64,000 nt of DNA from the NCBI RefSeq assembly GCF_010882175.1, contig NZ_WKLH01000003.1, positions 62,001-126,000 on the forward strand, in the 5' to 3' direction. The translations under genes and the position numbers were made by a program. The stretch comes from Mangrovibacterium lignilyticum (GTDB taxonomy: Bacteria; Bacteroidota; Bacteroidia; Bacteroidales; Prolixibacteraceae). This document shows, in pieces, positions 35,959 through 45,073 of this stretch; the stretch's first letter is position 1; the number at the start of each line of letters is the position of its first letter. Below the pieces are notes generated by a model. It searched no databases, was not told where the DNA came from, and saw nothing but the letters and a program-made list of their open reading frames with translations.

Positions 35959-36042
35959 TCAGGAACCAAGAACGACATCACGCACTTCCATTTTCACGTT
36001 GCGCCAGGCATGTTCTTTTCCGTATAAGGGTGATTGGTACAT
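35959..36042 (-). CDS. putative trpB2 leader peptide
   Basis: A 27-codon ORF from ATG (36040-36042) to TGA (35959-35961), too short for standard gene lists. The peptide begins MYQSPLYGKEHAW and ends DVVLGS. It contains one tryptophan codon at position 13 and two tyrosine codons. It is followed immediately by the hairpin at 35913-35947 and then trpB2. A single Trp codon is fewer than in enteric trpL, so tryptophan sensing is inference. A chance ORF cannot be excluded. Confidence 0.4.
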   Translation of the reverse strand: MYQSPLYGKEHAWRNVKMEVRDVVLGS

Positions 36043-36203
36043 TTTATTTTGATTTGAATTCTAAAGCTAGCGATTATTTTGAGAAATGGGGAAAGCAACA
36101 ACGGGGAAAATATGAAGAATATAGCACCGTTTCCCGGAATTCAGATAAACGTGCATCCCACCCAAAGCCCGGTGTCAGGTAACTGTCAATCGTTAAAATA
36201 AAA

Positions 36204-36234
36204 TTTTGTGTTTCAAGGAATCAGGTTAATTTTG
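36204..36234 (+). promoter_or_regulatory. trpS promoter
   Basis: A -33 box TTTTG (36204-36208), an 18-nt spacer and a -7 box TAATTTTG (36227-36234) fit the Bacteroidota consensus. The leader to the ATG at 36343 is about 100 nt. Confidence 0.55.
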
Positions 36235-36342
36235 CAGATCGAATTGTTAAAACCTCTTTTCAATTCGTTCAAAGCCGTTGTAAAATCCATTTAAAAGAAG
36301 GACTGCCAGCGGAATTTTTAAAATTCTATCACTTGCAAAAGA

Positions 36343-37344
36343 ATGAATAAACCAATTGTTGTTAGTGGCATCAGGCCAACCGGAAACCTGCACCTGGGGA
36401 ACTATTTCGGAGCTGTACGCAGCTTTTTGAAAATGCAGGAAGATTATAACTGCTATTTCTTTATTGCCGATATACACTCGTTAACCACTCACCCAACGCC
36501 GGGAGACCTGCAAAGCGGTGTGAAACAAGTGCTGGCCGAATACCTGGCTTGCGGCATCGATCCTGAAAAAGCAACCATATTCATTCAAAGTGATGTTCCT
36601 GAAATCAGTGAATTGTACACCTTCCTGAATATGAATGCCTATTTGGGCGAACTGGAGCGTACAACATCATTCAAGGAAAAAGCACGCAAACAACCCGAAA
36701 ATGTGAATGCCGGCCTGCTCACCTACCCGGTGCTAATGGCTGCCGATATCATTATTCATAAAGCCCAGTATGTACCTGTTGGCAAAGACCAGGAGCAAAA
36801 CCTGGAGATGGCCCGTAAATTTGCCGGTCGTTTCAACCGCATGTACAACCAGGAAGTTTTCCCAATTCCCCGTCCATTTACCTTTGATGGTGGCGATATG
36901 ATTAAAATTCCGGGATTGGATGGCAGCGGAAAGATGGGTAAATCGGAAGGCAATGCAATCGCCTTGTTCGAAGATCCAAAGTCGATCCGCAAAAAAGTGA
37001 TGCGGGCGGTAACCGATGCCGGCCCAACAGAACCCAATTCACCCAAACCGGAGCCTATTCAAAACCTGTTCACCTTGATGAACATCATGAGCGACCCCGC
37101 CGTGGTCAAACAGTTTGATGATGCTTATAGCGATTGCAGTATCCGTTACGGCGATCTGAAAAAGCAGTTGGCTGAAGACATTGTTGCTTTCACCACACCT
37201 ATCCGCGACCGAATCACGGAGATCCTTGAAGATGATGCTTACTTAGCTAAAGTGGCTAAAATGGGCGCTGAAAAAGCCCGTGAGTCTGCTCAGGCAACAC
37301 TGAAAGAAGTAAAAAGCCTGATCGGGTTCAAAAAGCTCTTCTAG
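36343..37344 (+). CDS. trpS: tryptophanyl-tRNA synthetase
   Basis: Class Ic synthetase charging tRNA-Trp. The 333-residue length is canonical. The HIGH motif appears as GNLHLGNYFGAV (residues 14-25), the KMSKS motif as SGKMGKSEGNAI, and the Trp-pocket segments YNCYFFIADIHSLTTH and PVLMAADIIIH are intact. It is divergent from trpB2, putting two tryptophan genes on one intergenic region. A bidirectional terminator follows. Confidence 0.97.
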   Translation: MNKPIVVSGIRPTGNLHLGNYFGAVRSFLKMQEDYNCYFFIADIHSLTTHPTPGDLQSGVKQVLAEYLACGIDPEKATIFIQSDVPEISELYTFLNMNAYLGELERTTSFKEKARKQPENVNAGLLTYPVLMAADIIIHKAQYVPVGKDQEQNLEMARKFAGRFNRMYNQEVFPIPRPFTFDGGDMIKIPGLDGSGKMGKSEGNAIALFEDPKSIRKKVMRAVTDAGPTEPNSPKPEPIQNLFTLMNIMSDPAVVKQFDDAYSDCSIRYGDLKKQLAEDIVAFTTPIRDRITEILEDDAYLAKVAKMGAEKARESAQATLKEVKSLIGFKKLF

Positions 37345-37362
37345 ACACGATATACACTGCAT

Positions 37363-37389
37363 AAAAAAGCCGGATAAACCGGCTTTTTT
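37363..37389. terminator. bidirectional terminator between trpS and the stress-protein gene
   Basis: AAAAAAGCCGG and CCGGCTTTTTT form a perfect 11-bp stem with a 5-nt loop, with U tracts on both strands. It overlaps the last codon of the minus-strand gene. Confidence 0.9.
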
Positions 37390-38272
37390 ATTGTCTAAGA
37401 GTTGCTACGATCGTCTCCTTTTTAGGAGTGATACTGAATACAGGAGCTTTCGTTTTTAACAGGACTTCGGATGCCAACCGCCCGATGTAATTAAAATCGA
37501 AAATATTCTCCTGGTGTGTCATAATCAAGGTCAAATCCGGATTTGTTTCATCAATAAACTCCGGAATAAGATCACAAAGTTGTTTTCCGCTGTCTTCCCG
37601 CAACAATGTTGATACCGTCGAAATACCTGCTTCTTCGAGGGTAAAGCGTATATATTTCATCTTTTTGGAGATGCGGCTTTCTTCTTCGTCCAGATTCGCT
37701 TTCAGCGCCGAAACCACATGAACCTTAGCGTTAAATACTTTCGCCAACCGAACGGCCCAGGCCAGTTTGTGCTTGTGTGGCTGAAAGATATCAACCGGGA
37801 ACATGATCGTCTTGAAGTCGAAGGGTTTCTCATCGCCATCGTAGGTTAAGACCGGGCAAAGTGCTTCGCCCACAATCAACTTGATCCCATTGGTCCACGT
37901 GGACTCTGATTTTGGAGACTGCTCCAGTTTTTTATTCAGAATTACCAGGTCGTACCTGATGTGATTGAGCAAGCGAACCACACATTTAGTGATAGACCCA
38001 GCGCGAACTTTCAACCGCACAAACGACGGAAACTTGCCGTCAAACTCATCCGTCACAAAGGCTTTGAATTGCCTGCGATGTTCTCTTAAGTTTGACTGCT
38101 TTTTTACCGGCCGAAACCAATCGGTAATGACAGATTCGTCCGGTACAACATATAAAAACGTAATATTTGTTTGGAATTTCTCATGAATTTGGAGTGCTCG
38201 CCTGATCGCGCTTTTTCCTTGATCGTCCAGAGTAACCGGAACTAAAACCCGATGCACGGTGGTTTTAATCAT
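37388..38272 (-). CDS. universal stress protein, two Usp domains
   Basis: A 294-residue cytoplasmic protein made of two UspA-like halves (about 5-145 and 150-290). The first opens HRVLVPVTLDDQGKSAIRRA and the second FKTIMFPVDIFQPHKHKLAW. The G-2x-G-9x-G(S/T) nucleotide-binding signature is not clear in the C-terminal half, so ATP binding is uncertain. It appears monocistronic, with a 346-nt region upstream shared with porP. The role is likely stress survival; no specific partner is indicated. Confidence 0.85.
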   Translation of the reverse strand: MIKTTVHRVLVPVTLDDQGKSAIRRALQIHEKFQTNITFLYVVPDESVITDWFRPVKKQSNLREHRRQFKAFVTDEFDGKFPSFVRLKVRAGSITKCVVRLLNHIRYDLVILNKKLEQSPKSESTWTNGIKLIVGEALCPVLTYDGDEKPFDFKTIMFPVDIFQPHKHKLAWAVRLAKVFNAKVHVVSALKANLDEEESRISKKMKYIRFTLEEAGISTVSTLLREDSGKQLCDLIPEFIDETNPDLTLIMTHQENIFDFNYIGRLASEVLLKTKAPVFSITPKKETIVATLRQ

Positions 38273-38618
38273 ACTTTAAAAATTAAGTCAATGTTTGTTT
38301 CAAAAAAACTTGTTCGTCTCTTTAACTGAGACAGTCCCTTAAATACAAAATTCAAACCATTTTACTGACTAACTTACATTTAGAGGCCGTATTTAGAATT
38401 CATTTGCAATAATTCACAATCATTATGAAGAATTGGTCCGACCGTCTGAAGTTTCGAACCCAAAACAATTTCTGCCGGAAATTTCGGTTATATAGAATGA
38501 GTGAATGAAAAAATTCAAGTCCAAAGCTGGTTCGAAACCGGGAAAATATCAATCGAAACAAAATTGATTTATTCCGCACGATCAGAAGGATTTATCGGAT
38601 TTTAATTACTTTTAAACC
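38273..38618. other. divergent intergenic region, no recognised element
   Basis: 346 nt between the stress-protein gene and the PorP-family gene. A 5-bp hairpin (GTCTC/GAGAC) lies near 38317-38333 in the leader of the minus-strand gene. No exact TAnnTTTG box, ORF or repeat was seen. Confidence 0.4.
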
Positions 38619-39644
38619 ATGCGCAAAAGGGGGATAACTGGTTTGTTGTACATATTCAACCTGACACTGTTACTCTGGTTGATGGGCACGGCTGTAAGCT
38701 ATGGTCAGGATGTATCCTTTTCGCAATATTATACCAATCCCCTCTACCTAAATCCTGCATTTGCCGGGACCATTGGCGCTCCCCGAATCGCTTTGCAATA
38801 CCGAAACCAGTGGCAACAGTTTGACGGCGCCTACACCTCATACAGCGCTGCTTTCGACGCACCCGTTAAGAAGCTGCAAGGCGGCTTGGGCGTTTATTTG
38901 CTGAACGATGCCCAAGCCAGTCAAATGCTCAATTCTTTTCAGTTAAATGTGGCCTATTCGGTCAAGGTTCGGCTGAATGAAGACTATTTTTTCCACGGCG
39001 GCATTCAGGTTGGTTATGCTGAAAACACCCTAAAAACAAACGAGTTGGTTTTTGCCGACAATATGGAGAACAACGGAGGTATTCCCGGTAGCTCGGCTGA
39101 AGTATTTACCGATCCCAAATTTTCGTACCTCGATTATTCCTTCGGACTCTTGATCTATAGCAAGAAGGTATTTGGCGGTCTGACCATCCATCACCTTACC
39201 GAACCGGATTTGTCTTTTTCGGAAGATAACAGCTACGACAGAAAATTACCACGCAAATACAGCCTGCACGCCGGAGCACGCTTACCGGTTTTCAGACATG
39301 GACATTTACACAAAAAGTTTGATATTTCGCCTCAGCTCATCCTTCAAAAACAAGGCGTATCGGAGCAAGTTAACTACGGGATGTTTGCGACCAAAAACGG
39401 CTTTACAGGGGGTGCCTGGTTTCGGCAAAATTTTGGAATCAAATACGATGCTGTGATTTTACTGGTTGGTTACACAACACCATGGATGCAGCTCACTTAC
39501 AGCTACGACTGGACCGTTTCGGGATTGGCCGGACAAACAGGTGGAACGAGTGAAATTTCGCTGGCTTTTGTGCTGAATAAACGCCGCGATGGCGGACGAC
39601 TCCCCTTCTTTGTGCCTTACGAAGAACGTTTCGGCGGCCAATAA
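38619..39644 (+). CDS. PorP/SprF-family type IX secretion membrane protein
   Basis: A 341-residue outer-membrane protein. The signal peptide ends near VSYGQ (about residue 30), followed directly by the family signature SFSQYYTNPLYLNPAFAGTI. A 14-strand-type barrel follows. PorP/SprF proteins anchor or help export cargo carrying type B C-terminal signals (SprF does this for the adhesin SprB). The gene for a large protein with exactly such a C-terminal domain lies convergent 3 nt away (39648-43301), which makes it the likely partner. The C-terminal tail (YEERFGGQ) is polar, not aromatic. Confidence 0.92.
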   Translation: MRKRGITGLLYIFNLTLLLWLMGTAVSYGQDVSFSQYYTNPLYLNPAFAGTIGAPRIALQYRNQWQQFDGAYTSYSAAFDAPVKKLQGGLGVYLLNDAQASQMLNSFQLNVAYSVKVRLNEDYFFHGGIQVGYAENTLKTNELVFADNMENNGGIPGSSAEVFTDPKFSYLDYSFGLLIYSKKVFGGLTIHHLTEPDLSFSEDNSYDRKLPRKYSLHAGARLPVFRHGHLHKKFDISPQLILQKQGVSEQVNYGMFATKNGFTGGAWFRQNFGIKYDAVILLVGYTTPWMQLTYSYDWTVSGLAGQTGGTSEISLAFVLNKRRDGGRLPFFVPYEERFGGQ

Positions 39645-39647
39645 AAG

Positions 39648-42600
39648 CTACCGGATAAGTAAGATCTGTCCTTTCTGCCGATGTTCCCGCCCCTCAACAT
39701 CGCTGTAGGTTGCCATCCAAATGTAATTTCCCATTGGCGCTTCCTGACCACCTTTATCCAGTCCGTCCCATGGATTTGCCGCCGAAGTAGTTTCGAAAAT
39801 AACCTGCCCCCAACGATCGTAAATCTGTAAGGTGAAGTTTGTGCCATTCAAGCCTAAACCGTAAGGCATAAATACGCGGTTCTCGGGAATATCGCTATCC
39901 GGGCGGAAGGCGTTTGGCGCGTTAAACCGGTTAAACACAACCTGAATCTGAGATGATGTTGAATCTTTACAGCCAAGGTTGGAGCTGGCAACAAGCCAAG
40001 CAATGTAGCTGCCAACTTCGTTATATTCATGTTGTGGCGCATAATCTATCGAATTTTCACCATCTCCAAAAATCCACAAGTAGCTATCGGAATTATCGGA
40101 ATTATTATAAAAGGTAACCAGCGGATTATCCGGAGAAACAACCGGCCGATCAATATCAAAATCAGCAATTGGCGAAGGCTTAACCTCCACCAAAGCATCT
40201 TTTGTCAGCTCGGAGGTACATCCGCTCTCCTCTGCGTCGGCAATCAGCGAAACACTGTAATTACCGGCATTGGTGAAAGTCAATTCCAAAGAATCACCAG
40301 TGAAAACCCCCGCATCCGTTGACCAGCGAATACTACCCAACCCTCCCGGATCTGTAACTGTCAATAAAGTTTGAAGTGAATCACACCCCACAGTCGGATC
40401 AGCGTTGAAATCTACAGTCAACACACGATCAGCCGCAAAGCTTCCAGGCTCTTCTCTATAAAGCGTATCACGACAAGGACCGTCTTCCACAATTAAGCTG
40501 ATGGAAGGTCTCTGTCCAGTATTTTCGTGAACCAGCAAAACCACTTCCCGATCCGAAATTAGATTGACTACCTGTGCATATTTAAAGTCCCATTTAAAGA
40601 TTGCCTGATCGGAAGCAGAACCGGTAAAGCGAATCGTATCGGTATAACTCTTACAGTAAGGTTTAAAATCAAAGCTGAAATCAGCCACAGGAGGCTCTTT
40701 AAATTCAATTTGAATGGTATCGCCACTCACGCATCCATCGTTAGTCGTTATTGTATAATACACATCGTAAACACCATAATCGGGTGCATCGAATACAGCC
40801 TGCGAAACCGATTCATTTCGTTTTGTCAGTCCATTTGATGTCCACTCAAAATGTCCACCATTTTGCCAAAGCGTATCCGGGTAATTAGAAAGATCAGCTT
40901 CAACCAAAGCACTTAACATCCCGCAAATCACAGAGTCAGCCGCAATGGTTACCGGCGGGTTACCAAAGATAATCACACTGGCCGTATCTTCATCCACACA
41001 GCCAAACTCGTTAATCGTGGTAAGGCGGAAACGGGCAGTTGAATCAACATCAAGCGTATTTAAGGTTCCCAGGTTCTTCCCTTCAAGCGACTGCCAGAGG
41101 TAGTCGTAATTTCCGGGTTCTCCCGTAACAGCATTCAGGGTAATGGTAGCCGGTGAACAATCATAAAAACGATCGGCTTGTATCTCAGCATTTACCCCGT
41201 CGGCGAATACGATTTGAATGGTATCACCGCTTACACAGCCATCTTTGGTTGTTAATACGTAAAAAACCTCAAACGTTCCTATCGAATTGACCGACATCAC
41301 GGCAACAGAATCAGTCTCGTCACCAAACGTAACTCCATTACTGATAGCACCCCATTCAAAGCCTCCCGGATCGGTCATCCACAACGAATCAGGATAGTTA
41401 CCCAAATCGGCTCTAATAGTCGTTTCCAGATCGCCGCAAACCAAACTATCAGCCAATATGGTTACTGGTGGCTTTCCGAAGACAATCACATCTGCAGTAT
41501 CTGTAACAGAACAACCATATTCATTCCATACTGTTATCCGGTACATCGCGGTTGAATCCACCGTTAAACTGGGATCTGTGCTCAGACTATCTCCCTCGAT
41601 ACTCTGCCACAAAAAAGAAGCAGCATCCAATGAGTTTGCTTGCAAATTAAACTCCCACGGAGAACATTTCGATAAATCATCCGGCGTGATATTTAAATCA
41701 AGACTAGGTTTCAAAACGAATACTGAATCGTGCAAAGAGCCCGTACACCCTTCTACTGTTGTGGTTACTTTATACCAGCCCTCTTCTGTCACCCGGATAG
41801 ACTGAGTCTCCTCTGTGGTTGTCCAAGCGTAAGTATCAAAGTAAGGTCCGGCATCAAGAGTCAGTGTATCGCCCGGGCATAGCAAGAGTGTATCTCCGCT
41901 AAAATTGATACTTCCACCTAAATCAAGCACAATATTCAGGTTGAAACCAACCGGATAACCGAAAGACTCCAAATTTCCAAAACCATAGACATAAGCTAAA
42001 AACCCTTCATTCGGATCAATATTCTCCAATGTATGGGTTCCTCCTGGAAGTATCATTTGTGCATAAGAGTAATACGTTCCTGGGAAAGGATTGAAAGTAT
42101 AGCCGGTTAGCGCTATTGGCTTTCCGTCCAAATGCAGGTTGGCAACCTGATCGGTTGGAGAAACAATGTTGATATAATGGGCACTAATCGTAGATTGGTC
42201 GTAAGCTTCGAAAGTCACCTTGTTTTTACTTTGCGACTTGGAACTCAATATAATCATGGAAGGGTCACCAGTCTTTCCGTCTACCGAGTGCGACTGGCTA
42301 AACTGAGCGACCATAATCGGCTTATCAGCTAAAATGCGGGAAGCCTGATTCGCATCCAGTTCAACCTCTTTAAACTCACCCCTGTTCAACAAAAATGATC
42401 CATATTCCTCGAGGTCAACTGTTGTTTCATCTTCTGATGCCAAAATACGGAAACGATCTGCTTCGCGCCCCATCAAAGGAACCGTAAAATACTCCAGTCC
42501 CCAGGAATAAAGCGGCGGCATCTGCTCATACAGGTGATCCCAAGCCTCAATTGGATCTACATTCGGAACAGAAGTTGCCAGATTACCTGCATAAACAGCA

Positions 42601-43301
42601 ACTGGTTTAGTCGACTGGATGAAACTCCCCGTGAGATCACCTTGGTTTACAAGTTCACGATTCAACGACTGAACCTGGTAACTTTGCCCTCTATTCAATG
42701 TGACACTGAACTTAACTCCGGCCGGATTTCCGCCTGCTGTTTCAGCGGAAGGGGTAATCATCACATCGGTATTATCTTCCGTACCTATAATTAGAAATTC
42801 ACTGTTCCGACCATTATTATAAGTACCATCTCCATTTTCATCAACATGAGGCTCGTAACACATCGCATAGTAATCCTGCCCGATTGACTCAATTGGGTAA
42901 ATAACTGCGACATCGGATGACCGGTTATCCCAGTTTAGGGCATAAACATTCACCGGACGATCTGAAACCAAATGAATACCTCTGTTTTGAATAGTCTCAG
43001 ATCCCAATGCTTCCAAAACTGGCCATGGAACATTAACCGGGTATGAAGTATTGGCGGAAACAGAAAAGTTACCGAGAGAAATCTCGGAAGGTCCGTAGGT
43101 AACCGTGAAGTTGGCATCATAACTTGATGTTACAGTAATCTGCAATTTATGACCGTTCTGATTGTAGTTTCGACCTTCCATAAAGCCAAACCAAAATTCG
43201 GAACCTTCGGTGGAGCGTATACAACCTTCATGATCTTGAGCAAAAAGATTGAAAAAGCTAGAAACTGTAATAAGCGCAAACAAGAGTTTTTTCACGGTCA
43301 T
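39648..43301 (-). CDS. large T9SS-exported adhesin-like protein (IgGFc-binding-like N-domain, type B CTD)
   Basis: A 1217-residue surface or secreted protein. Order: signal peptide (1-21, SSFFNLFAQ); an N-terminal domain (about 28-460) resembling the IgGFc-binding-protein N-domain (EFWFGFMEGRNYNQNGHKLQ, NVYALNWDNRSSD, PVAVYAGNLATSVPN); Ig/PKD-like repeats; two similar blocks of about 200 residues (each with WQSxEG, VxVFGxPPVTI and TTxDGCVSGDTIQI); a PKD domain (DSYLWIFGDGENSID); and a gliding-motility-type C-terminal domain (YGLGLNGTNFTLQIYDRWGQ, NPWDGLDKG, PMGNYIWMATY). The CTD is the type B sorting signal of type IX secretion. It is convergent with the PorP/SprF gene. The likely role is adhesion or host or particle binding. 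Confidence 0.88.
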   Translation of the reverse strand: MTVKKLLFALITVSSFFNLFAQDHEGCIRSTEGSEFWFGFMEGRNYNQNGHKLQITVTSSYDANFTVTYGPSEISLGNFSVSANTSYPVNVPWPVLEALGSETIQNRGIHLVSDRPVNVYALNWDNRSSDVAVIYPIESIGQDYYAMCYEPHVDENGDGTYNNGRNSEFLIIGTEDNTDVMITPSAETAGGNPAGVKFSVTLNRGQSYQVQSLNRELVNQGDLTGSFIQSTKPVAVYAGNLATSVPNVDPIEAWDHLYEQMPPLYSWGLEYFTVPLMGREADRFRILASEDETTVDLEEYGSFLLNRGEFKEVELDANQASRILADKPIMVAQFSQSHSVDGKTGDPSMIILSSKSQSKNKVTFEAYDQSTISAHYINIVSPTDQVANLHLDGKPIALTGYTFNPFPGTYYSYAQMILPGGTHTLENIDPNEGFLAYVYGFGNLESFGYPVGFNLNIVLDLGGSINFSGDTLLLCPGDTLTLDAGPYFDTYAWTTTEETQSIRVTEEGWYKVTTTVEGCTGSLHDSVFVLKPSLDLNITPDDLSKCSPWEFNLQANSLDAASFLWQSIEGDSLSTDPSLTVDSTAMYRITVWNEYGCSVTDTADVIVFGKPPVTILADSLVCGDLETTIRADLGNYPDSLWMTDPGGFEWGAISNGVTFGDETDSVAVMSVNSIGTFEVFYVLTTKDGCVSGDTIQIVFADGVNAEIQADRFYDCSPATITLNAVTGEPGNYDYLWQSLEGKNLGTLNTLDVDSTARFRLTTINEFGCVDEDTASVIIFGNPPVTIAADSVICGMLSALVEADLSNYPDTLWQNGGHFEWTSNGLTKRNESVSQAVFDAPDYGVYDVYYTITTNDGCVSGDTIQIEFKEPPVADFSFDFKPYCKSYTDTIRFTGSASDQAIFKWDFKYAQVVNLISDREVVLLVHENTGQRPSISLIVEDGPCRDTLYREEPGSFAADRVLTVDFNADPTVGCDSLQTLLTVTDPGGLGSIRWSTDAGVFTGDSLELTFTNAGNYSVSLIADAEESGCTSELTKDALVEVKPSPIADFDIDRPVVSPDNPLVTFYNNSDNSDSYLWIFGDGENSIDYAPQHEYNEVGSYIAWLVASSNLGCKDSTSSQIQVVFNRFNAPNAFRPDSDIPENRVFMPYGLGLNGTNFTLQIYDRWGQVIFETTSAANPWDGLDKGGQEAPMGNYIWMATYSDVEGREHRQKGQILLIR

Positions 43302-43423
43302 CCGGATTACTGCTTTAAATCTAACGAATTTATGCGCAAATCATTTTATGAAGCCGTTCATTTTAACAACATAAGGCCTGTTGCTGTGGCGCTTCCCTTT
43401 CTTCCGCTGTGCCCTCTCTTACT

Positions 43424-43795
43424 TTATTGGCCACTGAAATAACGCCGGTAAAGGACCTTTTTCAGATCGCGAAAAATAATCTGATGAGCGATAACCTCAA
43501 CCTGGTTATAATGCGGAAAGTCAGCTTCCGTGCGATCAATATCGCGCTGGCTGATATCTACCTGGTAAAGAATAGACATCAATAAATCAGAGTTGGCATT
43601 CATGAGATGATCGATCTGCGAAACCAATTGGCGGTGTAACTTTTCGTAAGCATCGTCGATAGACCCCGAATATTCAATTTCAACCCCAAATAGCCCAAAA
43701 TCCTTCATAATCTGGGCAATGGTGTCCAAAATAATATCTTCCCGATTGAGGTACGAACGCAAATTATCTTGCTGAATATTGGGTAGATTTTCCAT
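43424..43795 (-). CDS. conserved hypothetical protein
   Basis: A 123-residue soluble, acidic, mostly helical protein (QMKD-like core: ILDTIAQIMKDFGLFGVEIE, LVSQIDHLMNANSDLLMSIL, ADFPHYNQVEVIAHQIIFRD). It has no signal peptide or known catalytic motif. The well-spaced helices and normal codon use make it a real gene. It lies alone between the large surface protein and the SpoIIAA-like gene. I do not recognise a function. Confidence 0.7.
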   Translation of the reverse strand: MENLPNIQQDNLRSYLNREDIILDTIAQIMKDFGLFGVEIEYSGSIDDAYEKLHRQLVSQIDHLMNANSDLLMSILYQVDISQRDIDRTEADFPHYNQVEVIAHQIIFRDLKKVLYRRYFSGQ

Positions 43796-43956
43796 AGCTG
43801 TTGATTTTCAGGCAAGGTAAGGATTTTTGGAAAGAATTCAGTTTTGCAACAGCTTAACAATACTTAACCAAACATTGAGCTTCATTAACTAACAATCAGC
43901 ATTTCGACTCGTTAAAAAGAAACAAAAGCAAGAACGCAATTTAAAATTAGGATGCC

Positions 43957-44343
43957 ATGCTCGAACAAATTAAAACTTTCGACAACAACGTGCTAGCCAT
44001 CGAAGTAATTGACAGTTTCACGGAAACTGACGAGAAAATTTGCCAAAAATTTTTCAATGAAAAACTGGAACAAGGTTACAAACAAGTGAACGTACTGGTG
44101 AAACTGGACGAAATGAAAATCAGCCACATTCAAACGAAGGCATTTATGGAAGACGTCATTTGGGCACTGCGCAATTACAAGCGTATCGGGCACATGGCAA
44201 TTGTAGCCCACTCGAAAATACTAAAAGCTTTTGTCCCGATCGACAACCTGTTCTTTCAACGAGCTAAAGAAGGCCGTTTGGAGCGCTATTTCGACGTTTC
44301 ACAAATGGACGAAGCCATGGCCTTTGTCAACGCGGTTGATTAA
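43957..44343 (+). CDS. SpoIIAA-like (STAS/CRAL-TRIO fold) protein
   Basis: A 128-residue cytoplasmic protein with the pattern of the SpoIIAA-like family (DUF3478): FDNNVLAIEVIDSFTETDEK, VNVLVKLDEMKISHIQTKAF, IGHMAIVAHSKILKAFVP. Such proteins have a STAS-like fold and lack the phosphorylatable Ser of true anti-anti-sigma factors. The exact role is unknown. It is followed by a membrane-protein gene 82 nt downstream and may be co-transcribed with it. Confidence 0.8.
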   Translation: MLEQIKTFDNNVLAIEVIDSFTETDEKICQKFFNEKLEQGYKQVNVLVKLDEMKISHIQTKAFMEDVIWALRNYKRIGHMAIVAHSKILKAFVPIDNLFFQRAKEGRLERYFDVSQMDEAMAFVNAVD

Positions 44344-44425
44344 AAAAACAATACCCTCCCGCAGAAACTCAGGGGTGATGATTGTTACACAATTGTTGCC
44401 CCTGAATTATTTAACTCCTGACAAT

Positions 44426-45004
44426 ATGAATAAAGGACGACTGGAAGCATTTAGCGATGGCGTTTTGGCCATCATCATCACCATTATGGTACTGGAAATT
44501 AAAGTTCCACACGGACATGAACTGAGCGACCTAAAACCACTCATCCCGATCTTCCTGAGCTATGTTCTCAGTTTTATCTACATCGGAATTTACTGGAATA
44601 ATCACCACCACATGCTGCAAACGGTGAAACACGTGAGCGGTGACGTACTTTGGGCTAACCTGCACTTACTGTTCTGGCTTTCGCTTATTCCGTTTGTCAC
44701 CGGTTGGCTGGGAGAAAACAAATTTAAAGCCATGCCAATGGCATTGTACGGCATCATTCTGCTCATGGCTGCTTTGGCCTACTTCCTGCTGCAACGGCGA
44801 ATCATTCGAAATCAAGGTGAAGGCTCCCTGCTTAAAAAGGCCATCGGCCGGGATATTAAAGGCAAAATCTCACCTGTTGTTTACCTTATTTCCATTGCCA
44901 TGAGTTTTGTTTCGGGTTGGGCGGCCGGTGCAGGCTATGTTCTGGTTGCCCTGATTTGGCTGATTCCAGATCGCCGGATTGAACGGATACTGAAAGAAGA
45001 ATGA
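44426..45004 (+). CDS. TMEM175/DUF1211-family membrane protein
   Basis: A 192-residue inner-membrane protein with about six hydrophobic segments. It starts MNKGRLEAFSDGVLAIIITI, the RxxxFSDG motif in the first helix of bacterial TMEM175-type potassium channels. The open frame extends to 44231, but that part overlaps the upstream gene in another frame and has no family match, so the ATG at 44426 is used. It is probably a K+-permeable channel; the physiological role in bacteria is little known. Confidence 0.9.
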   Translation: MNKGRLEAFSDGVLAIIITIMVLEIKVPHGHELSDLKPLIPIFLSYVLSFIYIGIYWNNHHHMLQTVKHVSGDVLWANLHLLFWLSLIPFVTGWLGENKFKAMPMALYGIILLMAALAYFLLQRRIIRNQGEGSLLKKAIGRDIKGKISPVVYLISIAMSFVSGWAAGAGYVLVALIWLIPDRRIERILKEE

Positions 45005-45021
45005 TGTATTGGCAAACAAAA

Positions 45022-45047
45022 AATCCGGAAACATGCGCTCCCGGATT
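45022..45047. terminator. terminator between DUF1211 gene and metF
   Basis: AATCCGG and CCGGATT form a 7-bp stem with a 12-nt loop. An A-rich flank at 45017-45022 gives a U tract on the minus strand, so it serves metF best. Confidence 0.65.
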
Positions 45048-45073
45048 CAAAAATATCTTTTCAACTTATTTTT

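Larger units (their letters stand above)
35879..36342. other. divergent regulatory region between trpB2 and trpS
   Basis: 464 nt. The trpB2 side holds a leader ORF (35959-36042) and a hairpin (35913-35947). The trpS side holds a well-formed promoter (36204-36234) and an untranslated leader of about 100 nt. Nothing else was recognised between 36060 and 36200. Confidence 0.6.

Noticed and set aside
35832-36182. Plus-strand 116-codon ORF across the trpB2 leader
   Set aside because: It is antisense to the trpB2 start and leader hairpin and has no coherent protein features.
44231-44425. Upstream extension of the DUF1211 gene
   Set aside because: It overlaps the SpoIIAA-like gene in another frame, and the family N-terminus begins exactly at the ATG at 44426.
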